Shown here in pieces: positions 8,468 through 16,789 of a stretch of DNA of 20,219 nucleotides. The position numbers and the translations under genes were made by a program. Location: positions 1-20,219 of the forward strand of contig CALBST010000142.1 of the NCBI GenBank assembly GCA_937967425.1, in the 5' to 3' direction. Each line of letters begins with the position of its first letter. The first letter of the stretch is position 1. Source of the stretch: an uncultured Caulobacteraceae bacterium (GTDB lineage: Bacteria; Pseudomonadota; Alphaproteobacteria; Caulobacterales; TH1-2). Under the pieces are notes generated by a model. That model worked only from the letters and a program-made list of their open reading frames with translations. It made no database searches and was not told the DNA's origin.

Positions 8468-8896
8468 CTATTTCTTGACCGCCTTGGCTTTGTCGTCGAG
8501 CGGGACGCCGTAGAGTTCGAGGCGGTGATCGACGAGCTTATAGCCTAGCCGCCGCGCAATCTCGTTCTGCAGGCGCTCGATCTCTTCGTCGACGAATTCG
8601 ACGACCTTACCGGTCTTCATATCGATCAGATGATCGTGGTGCTGATCCGGCACTTCTTCATAGCGCGAGCGGCCATCGCGGAAGTCGTGACGCTCGAGGA
8701 TGCCGCTCTCTTCGAACAGACGGACCGTCCGGTAGACGGTGGCGATCGAGATTCCGGGATCGACCGCGGCGGCGCGGCGATGCAATTCTTCAACGTCCGG
8801 GTGGTCATGACTGGACGAGACAATGCGCGCGATGACGCGGCGCTGCTCGGTCATGCGCATACCCTTCTCGACGCAGAGTTTTTCGATGCGATCCAT
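8468..8896 (-). CDS. fur: Fur family transcriptional regulator (Fur/Mur type)
   Basis: A 142-residue metal-responsive repressor. The winged-helix DNA-binding domain covers about residues 1-82 ([12 protein letters not shown] ... [19 protein letters not shown]), and the dimerisation/metal domain follows, with the HHDHLIDM motif (86-93) and conserved acidic residues. The only cysteine is C8: the CxxC pairs that hold structural zinc in E. coli Fur are missing, as is usual for alphaproteobacterial Fur/Mur. It lacks the heme-binding N-terminal motif of Irr. Whether it senses iron or manganese cannot be settled here. It lies 47 nt downstream of rimI and 1 nt upstream of miaB; a GGGGG tract about 14 nt before the ATG is a poorly spaced ribosome binding site. 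Confidence 0.93.
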   Translation of the reverse strand: MDRIEKLCVEKGMRMTEQRRVIARIVSSSHDHPDVEELHRRAAAVDPGISIATVYRTVRLFEESGILERHDFRDGRSRYEEVPDQHHDHLIDMKTGKVVEFVDEEIERLQNEIARRLGYKLVDHRLELYGVPLDDKAKAVKK

Positions 8897-8927
8897 GGGC
8901 GTCAGATACCCCCTCTCGCGGGGCGAT

Positions 8928-8944
8928 GTCCACCTTTGGCGGAC
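8928..8944 (-). other. Small stem-loop at the rimI stop codon
   Basis: A 7-bp stem (GTCCGCC/GGTGGAC, one G-U pair) with an AAA loop begins at the last base of the rimI stop and ends 31 nt before fur. No T run follows, so it is at best a weak or Rho-assisted end, or an RNA stability element. Confidence 0.3.
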
Positions 8945-9396
8945 TAAACTACCGGCCGCGGCAGCGTGCGGCGCATGACAATGGCGTCAACCGAGCCGCC
9001 TTCGCCCGCATAATAGGCGGCGCGGCGGCCAGCCTCTTCGTAGCCAAGTTTCCGATAGAGCGCGCGCGCGGCTTCGTTGGTCTCCGCGACTTCGAGGTGC
9101 ATCGATGCGGCGCCGCGCACAAGCGCGGCGACACCGGCCGAGGTGACGAGCGCTGCGCCCACGCCCTTTCGGCGCGCTTCGGGAACGACGGCGACGGTCA
9201 GCAGCTCGGCGTCACCAGCAGCGGCCCAGGCCATAGCGAACCCGTTGGGCTCGGCGCCATTGCCGTGCATGAGCGCGAAGACAGCTTGGTTTTCCATGAG
9301 CTTGGCGATCTCGCTGGCGGACCACGGTTTCGGAAACGCGCGGGCGTGAAGAGATGCGAGCAGTTCGCAAGCTGTGGGCGGCGCGGCCTCGATCAT
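8944..9396 (-). CDS. rimI: GNAT acetyltransferase, ribosomal protein S18-alanine N-acetyltransferase (RimI)
   Basis: A 150-residue single-domain GNAT protein. The acetyl-CoA loop is [14 protein letters not shown] (70-83). The RimI-like catalytic segment is [19 protein letters not shown] (101-119), with a glutamate (E102) and a tyrosine (Y114) in the positions used for catalysis in RimI. The substrate is known for E. coli RimI (N-terminal Ala of S18); here it is inferred. The ATG overlaps the tsaB stop by 4 nt (ATGA), and the tsaB-rimI pairing is a very common one in bacteria, which supports the call over a generic acetyltransferase. Confidence 0.92.
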   Translation of the reverse strand: MIEAAPPTACELLASLHARAFPKPWSASEIAKLMENQAVFALMHGNGAEPNGFAMAWAAAGDAELLTVAVVPEARRKGVGAALVTSAGVAALVRGAASMHLEVAETNEAARALYRKLGYEEAGRRAAYYAGEGGSVDAIVMRRTLPRPVV

Positions 9397-9971
9397 GAAC
9401 CCACCGGCAACGTGACGTGCGGGGCGCGCAGATAGGTTGGATTACTTGGATAGTGCGCCGGGTCGAGCCGCGCGGCGCGGGCGGCAAGCGCCGCAGCATT
9501 GACCGTGACGCCCGGACCCTTGAGGCGCGCGCCAGCGAGCAGAGCTTCGTGCGCGCCGCGTTCGATATTGCGCGGCGCGATGTCGGCGGCGCCGTTTACG
9601 TAGCGCGCGAAGTAGGAGGCGCCCGGCGTTTCGATGAGCGCGGCGCGCGCGCCCTCCTCACCCTCTTCCAGCGCCAGCGTTTCGAGCGTCGAGACGCCGA
9701 TGCAGGGCTTGTTGAGCGCCAACGCCAGTGTGCGCGCGAATGAAAGGCCGACGCGGACGCCGGTGAACGAACCCGGACCCGTGGTAACGGCGACGCGATC
9801 GAGTTGCGCGAATGCGATGCCGGCTTGCTCAGCTGCTTCGCGCGCCATCGGCGCCAAACGCTCGGCTTGGCCTCGGTTCATTGTTTCGGAGAAGTGCGCG
9901 AGTGTTTCGCCGTCGCGGACGATGGCGACGGAGCATGCATCCAACGATGTATCGATACCGAGCACGATCAT
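9393..9971 (-). CDS. tsaB: tRNA t6A37 biosynthesis protein TsaB
   Basis: A partner of TsaD in making threonylcarbamoyl-adenosine on ANN-decoding tRNAs. The 192-residue protein has the ASKHA-type N-terminus [19 protein letters not shown] (2-17) and the family signature [20 protein letters not shown] (63-82 region). It is shorter than E. coli TsaB (231 aa), in keeping with shortened alphaproteobacterial forms. The ATG at 9971 lies 10 nt after the nfu stop and the gene overlaps rimI by 4 nt. Confidence 0.96.
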   Translation of the reverse strand: MIVLGIDTSLDACSVAIVRDGETLAHFSETMNRGQAERLAPMAREAAEQAGIAFAQLDRVAVTTGPGSFTGVRVGLSFARTLALALNKPCIGVSTLETLALEEGEEGARAALIETPGASYFARYVNGAADIAPRNIERGAHEALLAGARLKGPGVTVNAAALAARAARLDPAHYPSNPTYLRAPHVTLPVGS

Positions 9972-9981
9972 CCGCGCTCAC

Positions 9982-10560
9982 TCACACCACCTGCTCCACC
10001 GCGTTCACTTCCGGAACGTAGTGGCGGAGCATGTTTTCGATGCCTTGCTTCAGCGTCAGCGTCGAGGACGGGCAACCGGCGCAGGAGCCGCGCATATTGA
10101 GGCGGACGATACCGTGCTCATGGTCCCAGGAGTGGAAGGTGATGTCGCCGCCGTCGCGCGCAACGGCGGGGCGCACGCGCGCGTCGATGATCTCTTTGAT
10201 CTCCTTCACGATGCCGGCCGCGTCGCCTTCATAGACGATGTCGGCCTCGTCGGTTTCGTCCGCGTACGCCGTGGCGTCGCCGAGCACCGGACGGCCGGAG
10301 GTGAAGTGATCCATGATGGCGGCGAGCACATGCGGCTTCAGATGCGGCCACTCGATCGCTTCGGATTTGGTGATGGTGATGAAATCGCCGCCGAGATAGA
10401 CGCGCTCGACGCCATCGACGCCAAAAAGCGCTGTCGCCAGCGGCGAGGCCAGGCCGGCGTCGGCATCGGCGTACTCGCGGCTGCCCTGCCCCAGCACGTC
10501 ACGGCCGGGGAGAAACTTCAGCGTGCGCGGATTCGGCGTGGCTTCGGTCTGAATAAACAT
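9982..10560 (-). CDS. NifU-like Fe-S scaffold/carrier protein (Nfu type)
   Basis: A 192-residue protein with an Nfu N-terminal domain (MFIQTEATPNPRTLKFLPGR, 1-20, onward to about 90) and a C-terminal NifU domain (about 115-188) with the cluster-binding motif C160-A-G-C163 (RGSCAGCPSSTL). It carries or delivers 4Fe-4S clusters; MiaB, encoded 1.5 kb downstream, is a plausible client. I start at the ATG at 10560 because MFIQTEATPNP is the family N-terminus. The frame stays open to 10752, but that stretch overlaps the stress-protein gene, is Arg-rich and is not homologous in appearance. There is no clear Shine-Dalgarno before the ATG. Confidence 0.96.
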   Translation of the reverse strand: MFIQTEATPNPRTLKFLPGRDVLGQGSREYADADAGLASPLATALFGVDGVERVYLGGDFITITKSEAIEWPHLKPHVLAAIMDHFTSGRPVLGDATAYADETDEADIVYEGDAAGIVKEIKEIIDARVRPAVARDGGDITFHSWDHEHGIVRLNMRGSCAGCPSSTLTLKQGIENMLRHYVPEVNAVEQVV

Positions 10561-10591
10561 GGGGGTCAGGTGGGCCCTGCGGGGAAGGCGG

Positions 10592-11140
10592 TCAAGCCGG
10601 TGACGATGGCGCAGGCGACTCCTCGTCTTCGCTTTCGACAGAAACGGCGGCGGCCATGGGCAGCGCAATGGCGCGGATCTCGTCCCGCGACAACGCGCCC
10701 GGCACGACCACGACAGGCACCGGGCGCGGCGATAGCCCGCCGGTTTTTCCAAGCTGGGTAATCAGCGGGCCGGGGCTCATGGGAGGGGTCGCAGCCGCGA
10801 GCACCACCAACTTGATCGAGGTGTCTTCCTGTAACAGCTTGCGCAATTCAGGCTTCAAATCGCCTTCACGCAGGATCGGTTCGGCGGTCACCCCGCACTC
10901 CGCCCAGGCTTCAGCCGCGAAGCGTTGGGTGAGCGACTCGGCCGCGTCACGCGACTGACGGCGCATCTCCTCGGTGATCGATGCCCACGGCGCTGGGTCC
11001 GATGGCTCAATCACGCGCAGCATTAGCATGCGCCAGCCCGTGTAGCGGCAAAGTAAGCCCGCATAGATCAGCGCGTCCGGGAACTCTTCGCTCTCGTCGG
11101 CGATGACCAGGCAGCTGAACGCTTTCAGATCCTTGCTCAT
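10592..11140 (-). CDS. Universal stress protein-like (UspA fold) protein
   Basis: A 182-residue protein. It begins with a strand and short loop (FSCLVIADESEEFPDALIYA), has the helix rich in Arg/Ala (MRRQSRDAAESLTQRF), and then LREGDLKPELRKLLQED and the strand KLVVLAAATPP, which follow the Usp alpha/beta pattern. The ATP-binding G-x2-G-x9-G loop is only partly matched, so nucleotide binding is doubtful. I choose the ATG at 11140; a GTG at 11152 would add four residues. It lies 33 nt after trpS and 31 nt before nfu. The last about 20 residues are low-complexity and acidic (SEDEESPAPSSPA). The role is unknown. Confidence 0.87.
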   Translation of the reverse strand: MSKDLKAFSCLVIADESEEFPDALIYAGLLCRYTGWRMLMLRVIEPSDPAPWASITEEMRRQSRDAAESLTQRFAAEAWAECGVTAEPILREGDLKPELRKLLQEDTSIKLVVLAAATPPMSPGPLITQLGKTGGLSPRPVPVVVVPGALSRDEIRAIALPMAAAVSVESEDEESPAPSSPA

Positions 11141-11173
11141 GGCGCGCGACACTCGCTCAAACGCGGAGCGCCA

Positions 11174-12208
11174 TCAAGCGCGCCAGAGGCCGACGACATC
11201 GCGGACTTCCGCCATGATCGGCTGGGCGACAGCGCGCGCCTTCTCGGCGCCGTCCCTAAGGATGGCGTCAAGGGCGGCGGTATCGGCGTTAAGGCGGCGC
11301 ATTTCGGCGGCGATGGGGCTCAGCTTGGAGGCAAGCGTTTCCGCCAGCGCCGGCTTGAACACGCCAAAGCCCTTGCCGCCGAACTCGGTGAGCACATCGT
11401 CGACGGTACGATCGGTGACCGCTGCAAAAATGCCGACGAGATTTTCGACCTCCGCGCGGCCTTCGAGGCCCACTTTCGACTCTGGAACCGGATACGCATC
11501 AGTCGTCGCCTTCTTGATCTTTTGCAGGATCGTGTCGGCGTCGTCGGTCATGTTGATACGCGACATGTCGGAGGGGTCGGACTTCGACATCTTCTTCGAG
11601 CCATCGCGCAGCGACATGATCCGCGCGCCCGGGCCTTGGATCAAAGGCTCGGGCAGCGGGAAGAAATTCGGCGCGTTGTGATCGTTGTTGAACTTCTGCG
11701 CGATGTCGCGTGAAAGCTCCAAGTGCTGCTTCTGATCTTCGCCGACGGGAACGTGCGTCGCCTTATAGAGCAGAATATCAGCGGCTTGCAGGACCGGATA
11801 ATCGAACAACCCTACGGATGAACGCTGGGCGTCCTTGCCGGCTTTGTCCTTGAACTGCGTCATGCGCTCGACCCAGCCCATGCGGGCGACGCAATTGAAA
11901 ATCCACGCAAGCTCGGTGTGCTCGCGGACCGCTGACTGCACAAAAATGATCGATCGCTTAGGATCGACGCCGGCGGCGACGTAAGCGGCAGCAACTTCAC
12001 GGCAGCGCGAGGCGAGATTCTCCGGATCAGGGCCGGTGGTGATCGCGTGCAGATCGACGACGCAATAGATGCACTCGTAGCTGTCTTGCAGCTTCACCCA
12101 TTTCTGCAGCGCGCCGAGATAATTGCCGAGATGCAGGCCGTTGGTCGGCTGCATGCCTGAGAATACGCGTTGTGGGCCCTTGTATTGGGGCTGGGCGGCG
12201 TCGGTCAT
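11174..12208 (-). CDS. trpS: Tryptophanyl-tRNA synthetase
   Basis: Charges tRNA-Trp. The 344-residue class I synthetase has the HIGH-type motif [12 protein letters not shown] (21-32) and the KMSKS loop at 206-210 ([12 protein letters not shown]). The SGMQPTN start of the Rossmann fold and the central [13 protein letters not shown] segment are typical. The ATG at 12208 has GGAG 7-8 nt upstream. It lies 111 nt downstream of murJ, by far the longest gap in this stretch of the cluster. That gap encodes a 12-residue peptide with two Trp codons and several alternative RNA pairings, suggesting control by the Trp-tRNA level. Confidence 0.98.
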   Translation of the reverse strand: MTDAAQPQYKGPQRVFSGMQPTNGLHLGNYLGALQKWVKLQDSYECIYCVVDLHAITTGPDPENLASRCREVAAAYVAAGVDPKRSIIFVQSAVREHTELAWIFNCVARMGWVERMTQFKDKAGKDAQRSSVGLFDYPVLQAADILLYKATHVPVGEDQKQHLELSRDIAQKFNNDHNAPNFFPLPEPLIQGPGARIMSLRDGSKKMSKSDPSDMSRINMTDDADTILQKIKKATTDAYPVPESKVGLEGRAEVENLVGIFAAVTDRTVDDVLTEFGGKGFGVFKPALAETLASKLSPIAAEMRRLNADTAALDAILRDGAEKARAVAQPIMAEVRDVVGLWRA

Positions 12209-12268
12209 TGGAAACTCCGGAACATGAGAACGGGCGCGCCAATTCGGGCGCGGAGAAACGGCGTCAGG

Positions 12269-12307
12269 TCAGGCCCGCCATCGCCAGAGGTACGTTCTCG
12301 TGTTCAT
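12269..12307 (-). CDS. Candidate 12-residue Trp-containing leader peptide of trpS
   Basis: ATG to TGA encodes MNTRTYLWRWRA. Two of the twelve residues are Trp (codons 8 and 10) and both lie just before the stop, as in known trp leader peptides, whose ribosomes stall when charged tRNA-Trp is scarce. It starts 12 nt after the murJ stop and ends 60 nt before trpS. An AGAAG about 8 nt upstream of the ATG may be a ribosome binding site, or the ribosome may reinitiate after murJ. The second Trp codon lies inside the 3' arm of a 9-bp inverted repeat whose 5' arm includes the first two bases of the leader ATG. Confidence 0.55.
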   Translation of the reverse strand: MNTRTYLWRWRA

Positions 12308-12314
12308 GGCGGGC
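12273..12314 (-). repeat. 9-bp perfect inverted repeat around the trpS leader peptide
   Basis: Arms at 12273-12281 and 12306-12314 are exact reverse complements, separated by 24 nt. One arm covers the leader ribosome-entry region and the AT of its ATG; the other covers Trp codon 10 and the following Arg codon. A translating or stalled ribosome on the leader would keep this stem open. Confidence 0.85.
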
Positions 12315-12319
12315 TTCTA

Positions 12320-13924
12320 TCAGCCGTCCAAGCCCGGCGGCAAGCCGCCTCCCCCACCGGCAGGCCCACGTTCGCGCCGGAATGCGCCGCGGACTTCGGA
12401 AATGGTGACTGCGCGCACCAGGAAAGCGACGACGAAATAGAATGTGCCGCCGCCGAGGATGAGCAGCGCGATTGCAGCCTCCTTGGACCCGAGCGTCGCC
12501 TCAAGCGCGTCGCGGTTGGCGTTTCCGAACCACAGCACCACAAACAGGATCGCCGAGGCGAGACAAATGCGCAGAAGCCGCGCAAACGCCGACGGCGTCG
12601 GTTTGTAGGCGCCGCGCGCCGTCAGCGTGCGGATCATCAGCAACACGTTCACCCAAGCGGCGATGGAGGTCGCGATGGCGAGGCCCTGAAAGCCAGGCAT
12701 GCCCATCGCGCGCAGACCGAAGAAGATCGCCGCGCCGAGCACGATATTGATGATCATCGAGGTGATGGCGTAGCGCATCGGCGCTTTGGTATCTTCGCGC
12801 GCGAAGAAGGCCGGCGCGTAGATCTTCGCCAGCACGAACGCCGGCACACCCCAGCCATAGTGAATAAGCGCAAGCGCGGCGTTCTGAGCGTCAGCCGCCG
12901 TGAACTCGCCGCGCGAATAGAGGCCGTCGATCAGATAGAACGGGATCGCCAGCATCGCCGCGGCGGCCGGCAGCGTGAACGCCATCGAGAGCGCGACCGC
13001 TTCATCGAGCGCGCCGCGCGCGCCGGGTTCATCGCCCTCCTGCACCAAGCGCGAAAGCCTCGGCAGCATCGCGACGCCGACGGCGATGCCGATGAGACCG
13101 AGTGGCAATTGATAGAGCCGGTCAGCGACGTTGAGATAGGAGATCGCGCCTTCTTCGAACGAAGCCAGCGCTTGGCTCACCATAACGTTGATTTGCAGAG
13201 CACCGCCGGCGATCGCCGCGGGCGCGGCGAGCACAAAGAGACGCTTCACTTCGGGCGTCAGGCGCGGGAACGGGAAGCTTAGCTTCGTGCCGGAGCGGTG
13301 CGCGCCCCACCACACCCAGAGCGCTTGCAGGAGCCCGGACACAGAAACCGCGACGATAGCGGCGAGCCCCGCGCGCTCCGGCGTATCGTGGACGAGCCAT
13401 AGCGCAACGAGCTGGCAAAGATTGAACAGGATCGGCGCGGCGGCAGCGGCGAAGAAGCGGCCGTGCGCATTGAGAACGCCGGAAAACAGCGTCGCCGCCG
13501 ACATGGCGACAAGATACGGCATCGCCAGCTGCGTCAGCAGCGTGGCGAGTTGGAAGGTCTCGGGATTGTCGATGTAGCCGGCAAAGAGTGCACGATTGAT
13601 CCAGCTCATGAAGAAAATGGCGATCGCGCTCAGAACGCCGGTCATCAGCAGCAGCACCGAGAGCGCTTGTGACGCCATGCGGTTCGCCGCTTCCTCGCCC
13701 TCAGCCGCGAGCATCTTCGAATAGACCGGCACGAAGGCTTGGCTGAACGCCCCTTCCGCGAACAAGCGGCGGAAGAGATTGGGGAAACGCAGCGCCGCAA
13801 AAAACGCGTCCGCCACCGGCCCGGCGCCAAGCGCCGCCGCCAGCGCCACATCGCGCGCAAAGCCGAAGAGGCGCGAGATCAGGGTCAAGCCGCCGATGAC
13901 GGCGGTGTTGCGGGCAAGGCTCAT
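12320..13924 (-). CDS. murJ: Lipid II flippase MurJ (MviN family)
   Basis: Moves lipid-linked peptidoglycan precursors across the inner membrane. The 534-residue polytopic protein matches the family length and pattern of 14 membrane helices. The N-terminus (NTAVIGGLTLISRLFGFARD) and the segments FAEGAFSQAFVPVY (about 57-70) and GINVLL-like helices are typical of MurJ. The C-terminus is a Gly/Pro-rich cytoplasmic tail (GPAGGGGGLPPGLDG). The ATG at 13924 lies 45 nt after glnD; no clear Shine-Dalgarno is present. Its stop is 12 nt before the trpS leader ORF. Confidence 0.97.
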   Translation of the reverse strand: MSLARNTAVIGGLTLISRLFGFARDVALAAALGAGPVADAFFAALRFPNLFRRLFAEGAFSQAFVPVYSKMLAAEGEEAANRMASQALSVLLLMTGVLSAIAIFFMSWINRALFAGYIDNPETFQLATLLTQLAMPYLVAMSAATLFSGVLNAHGRFFAAAAAPILFNLCQLVALWLVHDTPERAGLAAIVAVSVSGLLQALWVWWGAHRSGTKLSFPFPRLTPEVKRLFVLAAPAAIAGGALQINVMVSQALASFEEGAISYLNVADRLYQLPLGLIGIAVGVAMLPRLSRLVQEGDEPGARGALDEAVALSMAFTLPAAAAMLAIPFYLIDGLYSRGEFTAADAQNAALALIHYGWGVPAFVLAKIYAPAFFAREDTKAPMRYAITSMIINIVLGAAIFFGLRAMGMPGFQGLAIATSIAAWVNVLLMIRTLTARGAYKPTPSAFARLLRICLASAILFVVLWFGNANRDALEATLGSKEAAIALLILGGGTFYFVVAFLVRAVTISEVRGAFRRERGPAGGGGGLPPGLDG

Positions 13925-13969
13925 GCGGGCGGGCGACTCAACGTTGAAGGCTACGGGCGTAGCGCGCCG

Positions 13970-16789
13970 CTAGCGCGCCGTCGAGGCGGGCGCCACTGCA
14001 AGCGGCGCCTTGGCCGGATCGGCCGGCGCGGCCGGTTCCGCGGCGCGGAGAACGGCCTCCAATTTGGCGCGTACGGAGGCGATGCGGCGCGGATTGGCGA
14101 TTTGTCCACCGCCCTCCTCTTCCTGCACGTAGAAGACGTCTGAGGCTCGTTCGCCATACGTATCGATGTGCGCGCTGCCGATTGAAACTTTGGCTTCAGC
14201 ACAAACGTGCGCGAGATCGGCCAGCAGGCCGAGACGATCGCGGCCCGAAGCTTCGATAACGGTAGCGTGCGGGGTGATGTCGTTGTCGATGCGCACCCAA
14301 GGTTCGATCGTGAACGCGGCGGTGCGGCGCGATGGCGGCGCGGCTGGCGGCGCGGCGTGATCGTGGATGGCGGCGCGTGTGAGCTTTTGCATCAGCGCTT
14401 CGAGCGCACGCGGATCGTTGAGGCCGAACGGCTTGTGGCCGGTGGTCTGAATCGAAAACACGTCGAACGCAGCCCCATCCTTTGACGTATGCACACGCGC
14501 GCCGACAATATCGGCGCCGCTGGCGGAGATCGCCGAAGCAAGACTCGCGAACAGCCCGGCGCGGTCACCCGCATAGACCAGCACTTCGCTGACGCCCTGT
14601 GCTTCGCGGATGCGCGCCGCGACATGAGGAATGGCGCGTTCGGTGCGCGCGCGCATGACTTCAAGCGCGTGCCATTTTAGCGCGTCAGCGTCGTGGTTGA
14701 GCCAGTAACCGTCATCGAGCGCATCGAGCCAAGCTTGCAGCACATCCGCTCGGGCGCCGCCGATATCCTTGAGGAGCTGCGTCTTCGCTTCGCCAGCAAT
14801 CTCCGCCAGATGCGCGCGCACCCCCTCCTCGTCCGAACGGCCGCCGTGAAGCGCGGCCTCGGTGAGACGGTAGAGATCGCGGAGCAGCTGACCTTTCCAA
14901 TCGTTCCAGACATTGCCGACGGCGCGGATATCCGCGACGGTGAGAACCAACAGCAGGCGGAGGCGTTCGACGTTGCCAACTATTTTGGAGAACTGCGCGA
15001 CAGTGCGCGGATCGCCGATATCGCGCTTCTGGGCGACGTCGCTCATCACCAGGTGATTGCCGACCAGCCAGGCGACGAGATCAACTTCTTCCTGCGGCAA
15101 GCCCAAGCGCTCACAGGCGGCGCGCGCCGATTTCGCACCTTCAACCTGCTGATCTCCGTCGCCCTTTCCGGTGTCGTGCAGCAGCATCGCCAGATAGAGC
15201 GCGCGGCGGTTGATGATCTTCGGAAAGATTTCGCTGGCGAGCGGGTGCTTATCCTTGTGACGCCCGTGCTCGATCTCGGACATCGCGTCGATCGCCCGCA
15301 ATGTGTGCTCATCCACGGTGTAGTGGTGATACATATTGAACTGCATCTGCGCGACGATGCGGCCGAACTCCGGCACGAATTTTCCCAGCACGCCGGCTTC
15401 GTTCATCAGGCGGAGCGCGGCGCCCGGGTGGCGCTTGGATGTCAACACCTCCAGAAACGCCGCGCGTGATTCAGGCTGCTTGCGCCAGGCCGGGTCAAAA
15501 GCGCGGACGCGGCGCGAGGCTTGGCCGAAGGCGTCCGGATGGATGTCGAGGTCTAGCTTTTCGGCGATCGCAAAAAGGCGGAGCACATTCGACGGCGTTT
15601 CGAGCACCTTCTCGCTTTCCGTGTTGAGGCGGCCACCATCAACGACAAACCCGGCCTCGACTTGCGCGGGGCGCTTGCGGCCATTGCTCAACAGACGCTG
15701 CAAGCCCTTCGGCGTTTGCTTGGCATGATCTGCTTCAAGCCGCGCACAGAGCGTGCGAGTGAGCGCGCCCACCTCCTTGGCGACAAGAAAGTAGCGCTTC
15801 ATGAAACGCTCGACCGCGCTGTTGTTGGCGCGCGCGCCATAGCCGAGGCGCTTGGCCAGCTCCGGCTGCAGGTCGAAGGTCAGCCGTTCTTCGGCGCGGC
15901 CGGTAACGAAGTGCAGATGGCAGCGGACGGTCCAGAGAAATTCGAGGGCGCGGCGGAAGGCGTTGCGTTCTTCGTTGGTGAATACGCCGGCCTCGACATA
16001 ATCGCGCGGGCGCTCGAAGCCATAGCGGCGGCGCGCGAGCCAGAAGAGCGTGTGCAGATCGCGCAAGCCGCCCTTCCCTTCCTTGATGTTGGGTTCGACC
16101 ATGTAACGCGAGGCGCCGGCGCGCGCGTGTCGTTCATCGCGCTCCGCAAGCTTTGCGGCGATGAAGGCGGCGTGATCGCGATCGGCCACCTCTTTGCGGA
16201 AACGCGTGAAAAGTTCAGTCGCAAGCGATTCATCGCCGGCGATGCGCCGCGCTTCGAGCAGCGCGGTTTGGATCGTGTGATCCTCGCGTGCAAGCTTCAG
16301 ACATTCATCGACGTTGCGGGACGAGTGACCGACCTTCAGCCCCATGTCCCAGAGCATGTAGAGCATGTACTCGGTCACGCTCTCGTCGAAAGGCGTGGCC
16401 TTGTAGGCGCGCAGGAAGAGGAGATCGAGATCGGACGACGGCGCGAGTTCGCCGCGGCCATAGCCGCCGACGGCAACGACCGCGAAACGCTCGCCCTCGG
16501 TTGGGTTGCGGGCGCGGAATATATGCGTCGTCGTGTAATCGTAGAGCGCGGAGACGACTTCATCGGCCACCTGCGCAAGCAGGCGCGCGACAGCCAGCCC
16601 GTTCTCGCCGGCCTCCAACCGCTCCTTCGCGACCATACGGCCCCGAAACAATGCGCCGTGCAGAAGGTTGCGCACGGCGCCGCGCGCGTTCTCGCCCTCG
16701 GCGGCATAGGCCGCGCTGAGTTGCGCGCGCAGCCGGAGGCCGTCGACGACGTGTTCGATGCGGGCGGGTTTCAGCCGTGACGCGACCAT
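13970..16789 (-). CDS. glnD: Bifunctional [protein-PII] uridylyltransferase/uridylyl-removing enzyme
   Basis: Senses glutamine and modifies PII proteins, setting nitrogen assimilation. The 939-residue protein has all expected domains: a nucleotidyltransferase with VGGYGRGELAPSSDLDLLFL (107-126), where D120 and D122 bind metal; the conserved EGKGGLRDLHTLFWL segment (about 240-255); an HD domain with LLHDTGKGDGDQQ (HD near residue 537), which removes UMP; and two C-terminal ACT domains (about 720-795 and 835-895) for glutamine. A Pro/Ala linker of about 40 residues separates the ACT domains. The ATG at 16789 has only a weak ribosome binding site. It is the first gene of the long minus-strand cluster and faces a 154-nt divergent region. 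Confidence 0.98.
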   Translation of the reverse strand: MVASRLKPARIEHVVDGLRLRAQLSAAYAAEGENARGAVRNLLHGALFRGRMVAKERLEAGENGLAVARLLAQVADEVVSALYDYTTTHIFRARNPTEGERFAVVAVGGYGRGELAPSSDLDLLFLRAYKATPFDESVTEYMLYMLWDMGLKVGHSSRNVDECLKLAREDHTIQTALLEARRIAGDESLATELFTRFRKEVADRDHAAFIAAKLAERDERHARAGASRYMVEPNIKEGKGGLRDLHTLFWLARRRYGFERPRDYVEAGVFTNEERNAFRRALEFLWTVRCHLHFVTGRAEERLTFDLQPELAKRLGYGARANNSAVERFMKRYFLVAKEVGALTRTLCARLEADHAKQTPKGLQRLLSNGRKRPAQVEAGFVVDGGRLNTESEKVLETPSNVLRLFAIAEKLDLDIHPDAFGQASRRVRAFDPAWRKQPESRAAFLEVLTSKRHPGAALRLMNEAGVLGKFVPEFGRIVAQMQFNMYHHYTVDEHTLRAIDAMSEIEHGRHKDKHPLASEIFPKIINRRALYLAMLLHDTGKGDGDQQVEGAKSARAACERLGLPQEEVDLVAWLVGNHLVMSDVAQKRDIGDPRTVAQFSKIVGNVERLRLLLVLTVADIRAVGNVWNDWKGQLLRDLYRLTEAALHGGRSDEEGVRAHLAEIAGEAKTQLLKDIGGARADVLQAWLDALDDGYWLNHDADALKWHALEVMRARTERAIPHVAARIREAQGVSEVLVYAGDRAGLFASLASAISASGADIVGARVHTSKDGAAFDVFSIQTTGHKPFGLNDPRALEALMQKLTRAAIHDHAAPPAAPPSRRTAAFTIEPWVRIDNDITPHATVIEASGRDRLGLLADLAHVCAEAKVSIGSAHIDTYGERASDVFYVQEEEGGGQIANPRRIASVRAKLEAVLRAAEPAAPADPAKAPLAVAPASTAR
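14334..14356 (-). repeat. Short direct repeat in the glnD inter-ACT linker
   Basis: Two copies of an 11-bp GC-rich unit (14334-14344 and 14346-14356) encode part of an Ala/Pro linker (AAPPAAPP) between the two ACT domains. It is compositional repetition in a flexible linker. Confidence 0.7.

Larger units (their letters stand above)
12209..12319 (-). promoter_or_regulatory. trpS leader: candidate Trp-responsive attenuator or translational switch
   Basis: The gap holds, in the minus direction: a 9-bp perfect inverted repeat GCCCGCCAT/ATGGCGGGC (12306-12314 with 12273-12281); the leader ORF; a 6-bp GC stem CGCGCC/GGCGCG with a CGAATT loop (12235-12252); and a 7-bp complement GAGAACG/CGTTCTC joining the leader ORF (12293-12299) to a site just before the trpS ribosome binding site (12226-12232). 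In addition CTCCG (12251-12255) is complementary to the CGGAG of the trpS Shine-Dalgarno (12215-12219). Several of these exclude each other. No T run follows the GC stem, so control of translation, or Rho, is more likely than a classic terminator. Regulation is inference. Confidence 0.55.

Noticed and set aside
10561..10752. N-terminal extension of the Nfu protein by 64 residues
   Set aside because: The extra segment overlaps the stress-protein gene in another frame, is Arg/Pro-rich, and the family N-terminus begins exactly at the ATG at 10560.
9634..10761. Long open frame of 375 codons on the plus strand across tsaB and nfu
   Set aside because: It spans two genuine minus-strand genes, has no recognisable domain and lacks a ribosome binding site worth noting.
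12235..12252. GC stem before trpS as a classic intrinsic terminator
   Set aside because: The 6-bp stem is followed by CCCGTTCTC, not a T run, so a standard Rho-independent terminator is not supported.
12170..13282. Plus-strand open frame of 370 codons opposite murJ and the trpS leader
   Set aside because: Low-complexity Arg/Glu/His-rich translation typical of the antisense of a membrane protein gene; murJ is complete on the other strand.
15662..16780. Long open frame of 372 codons on the plus strand opposite glnD
   Set aside because: It is antisense to an intact glnD with all its domains, has Arg/Ala-rich composition without motifs, and is expected in GC-rich DNA.
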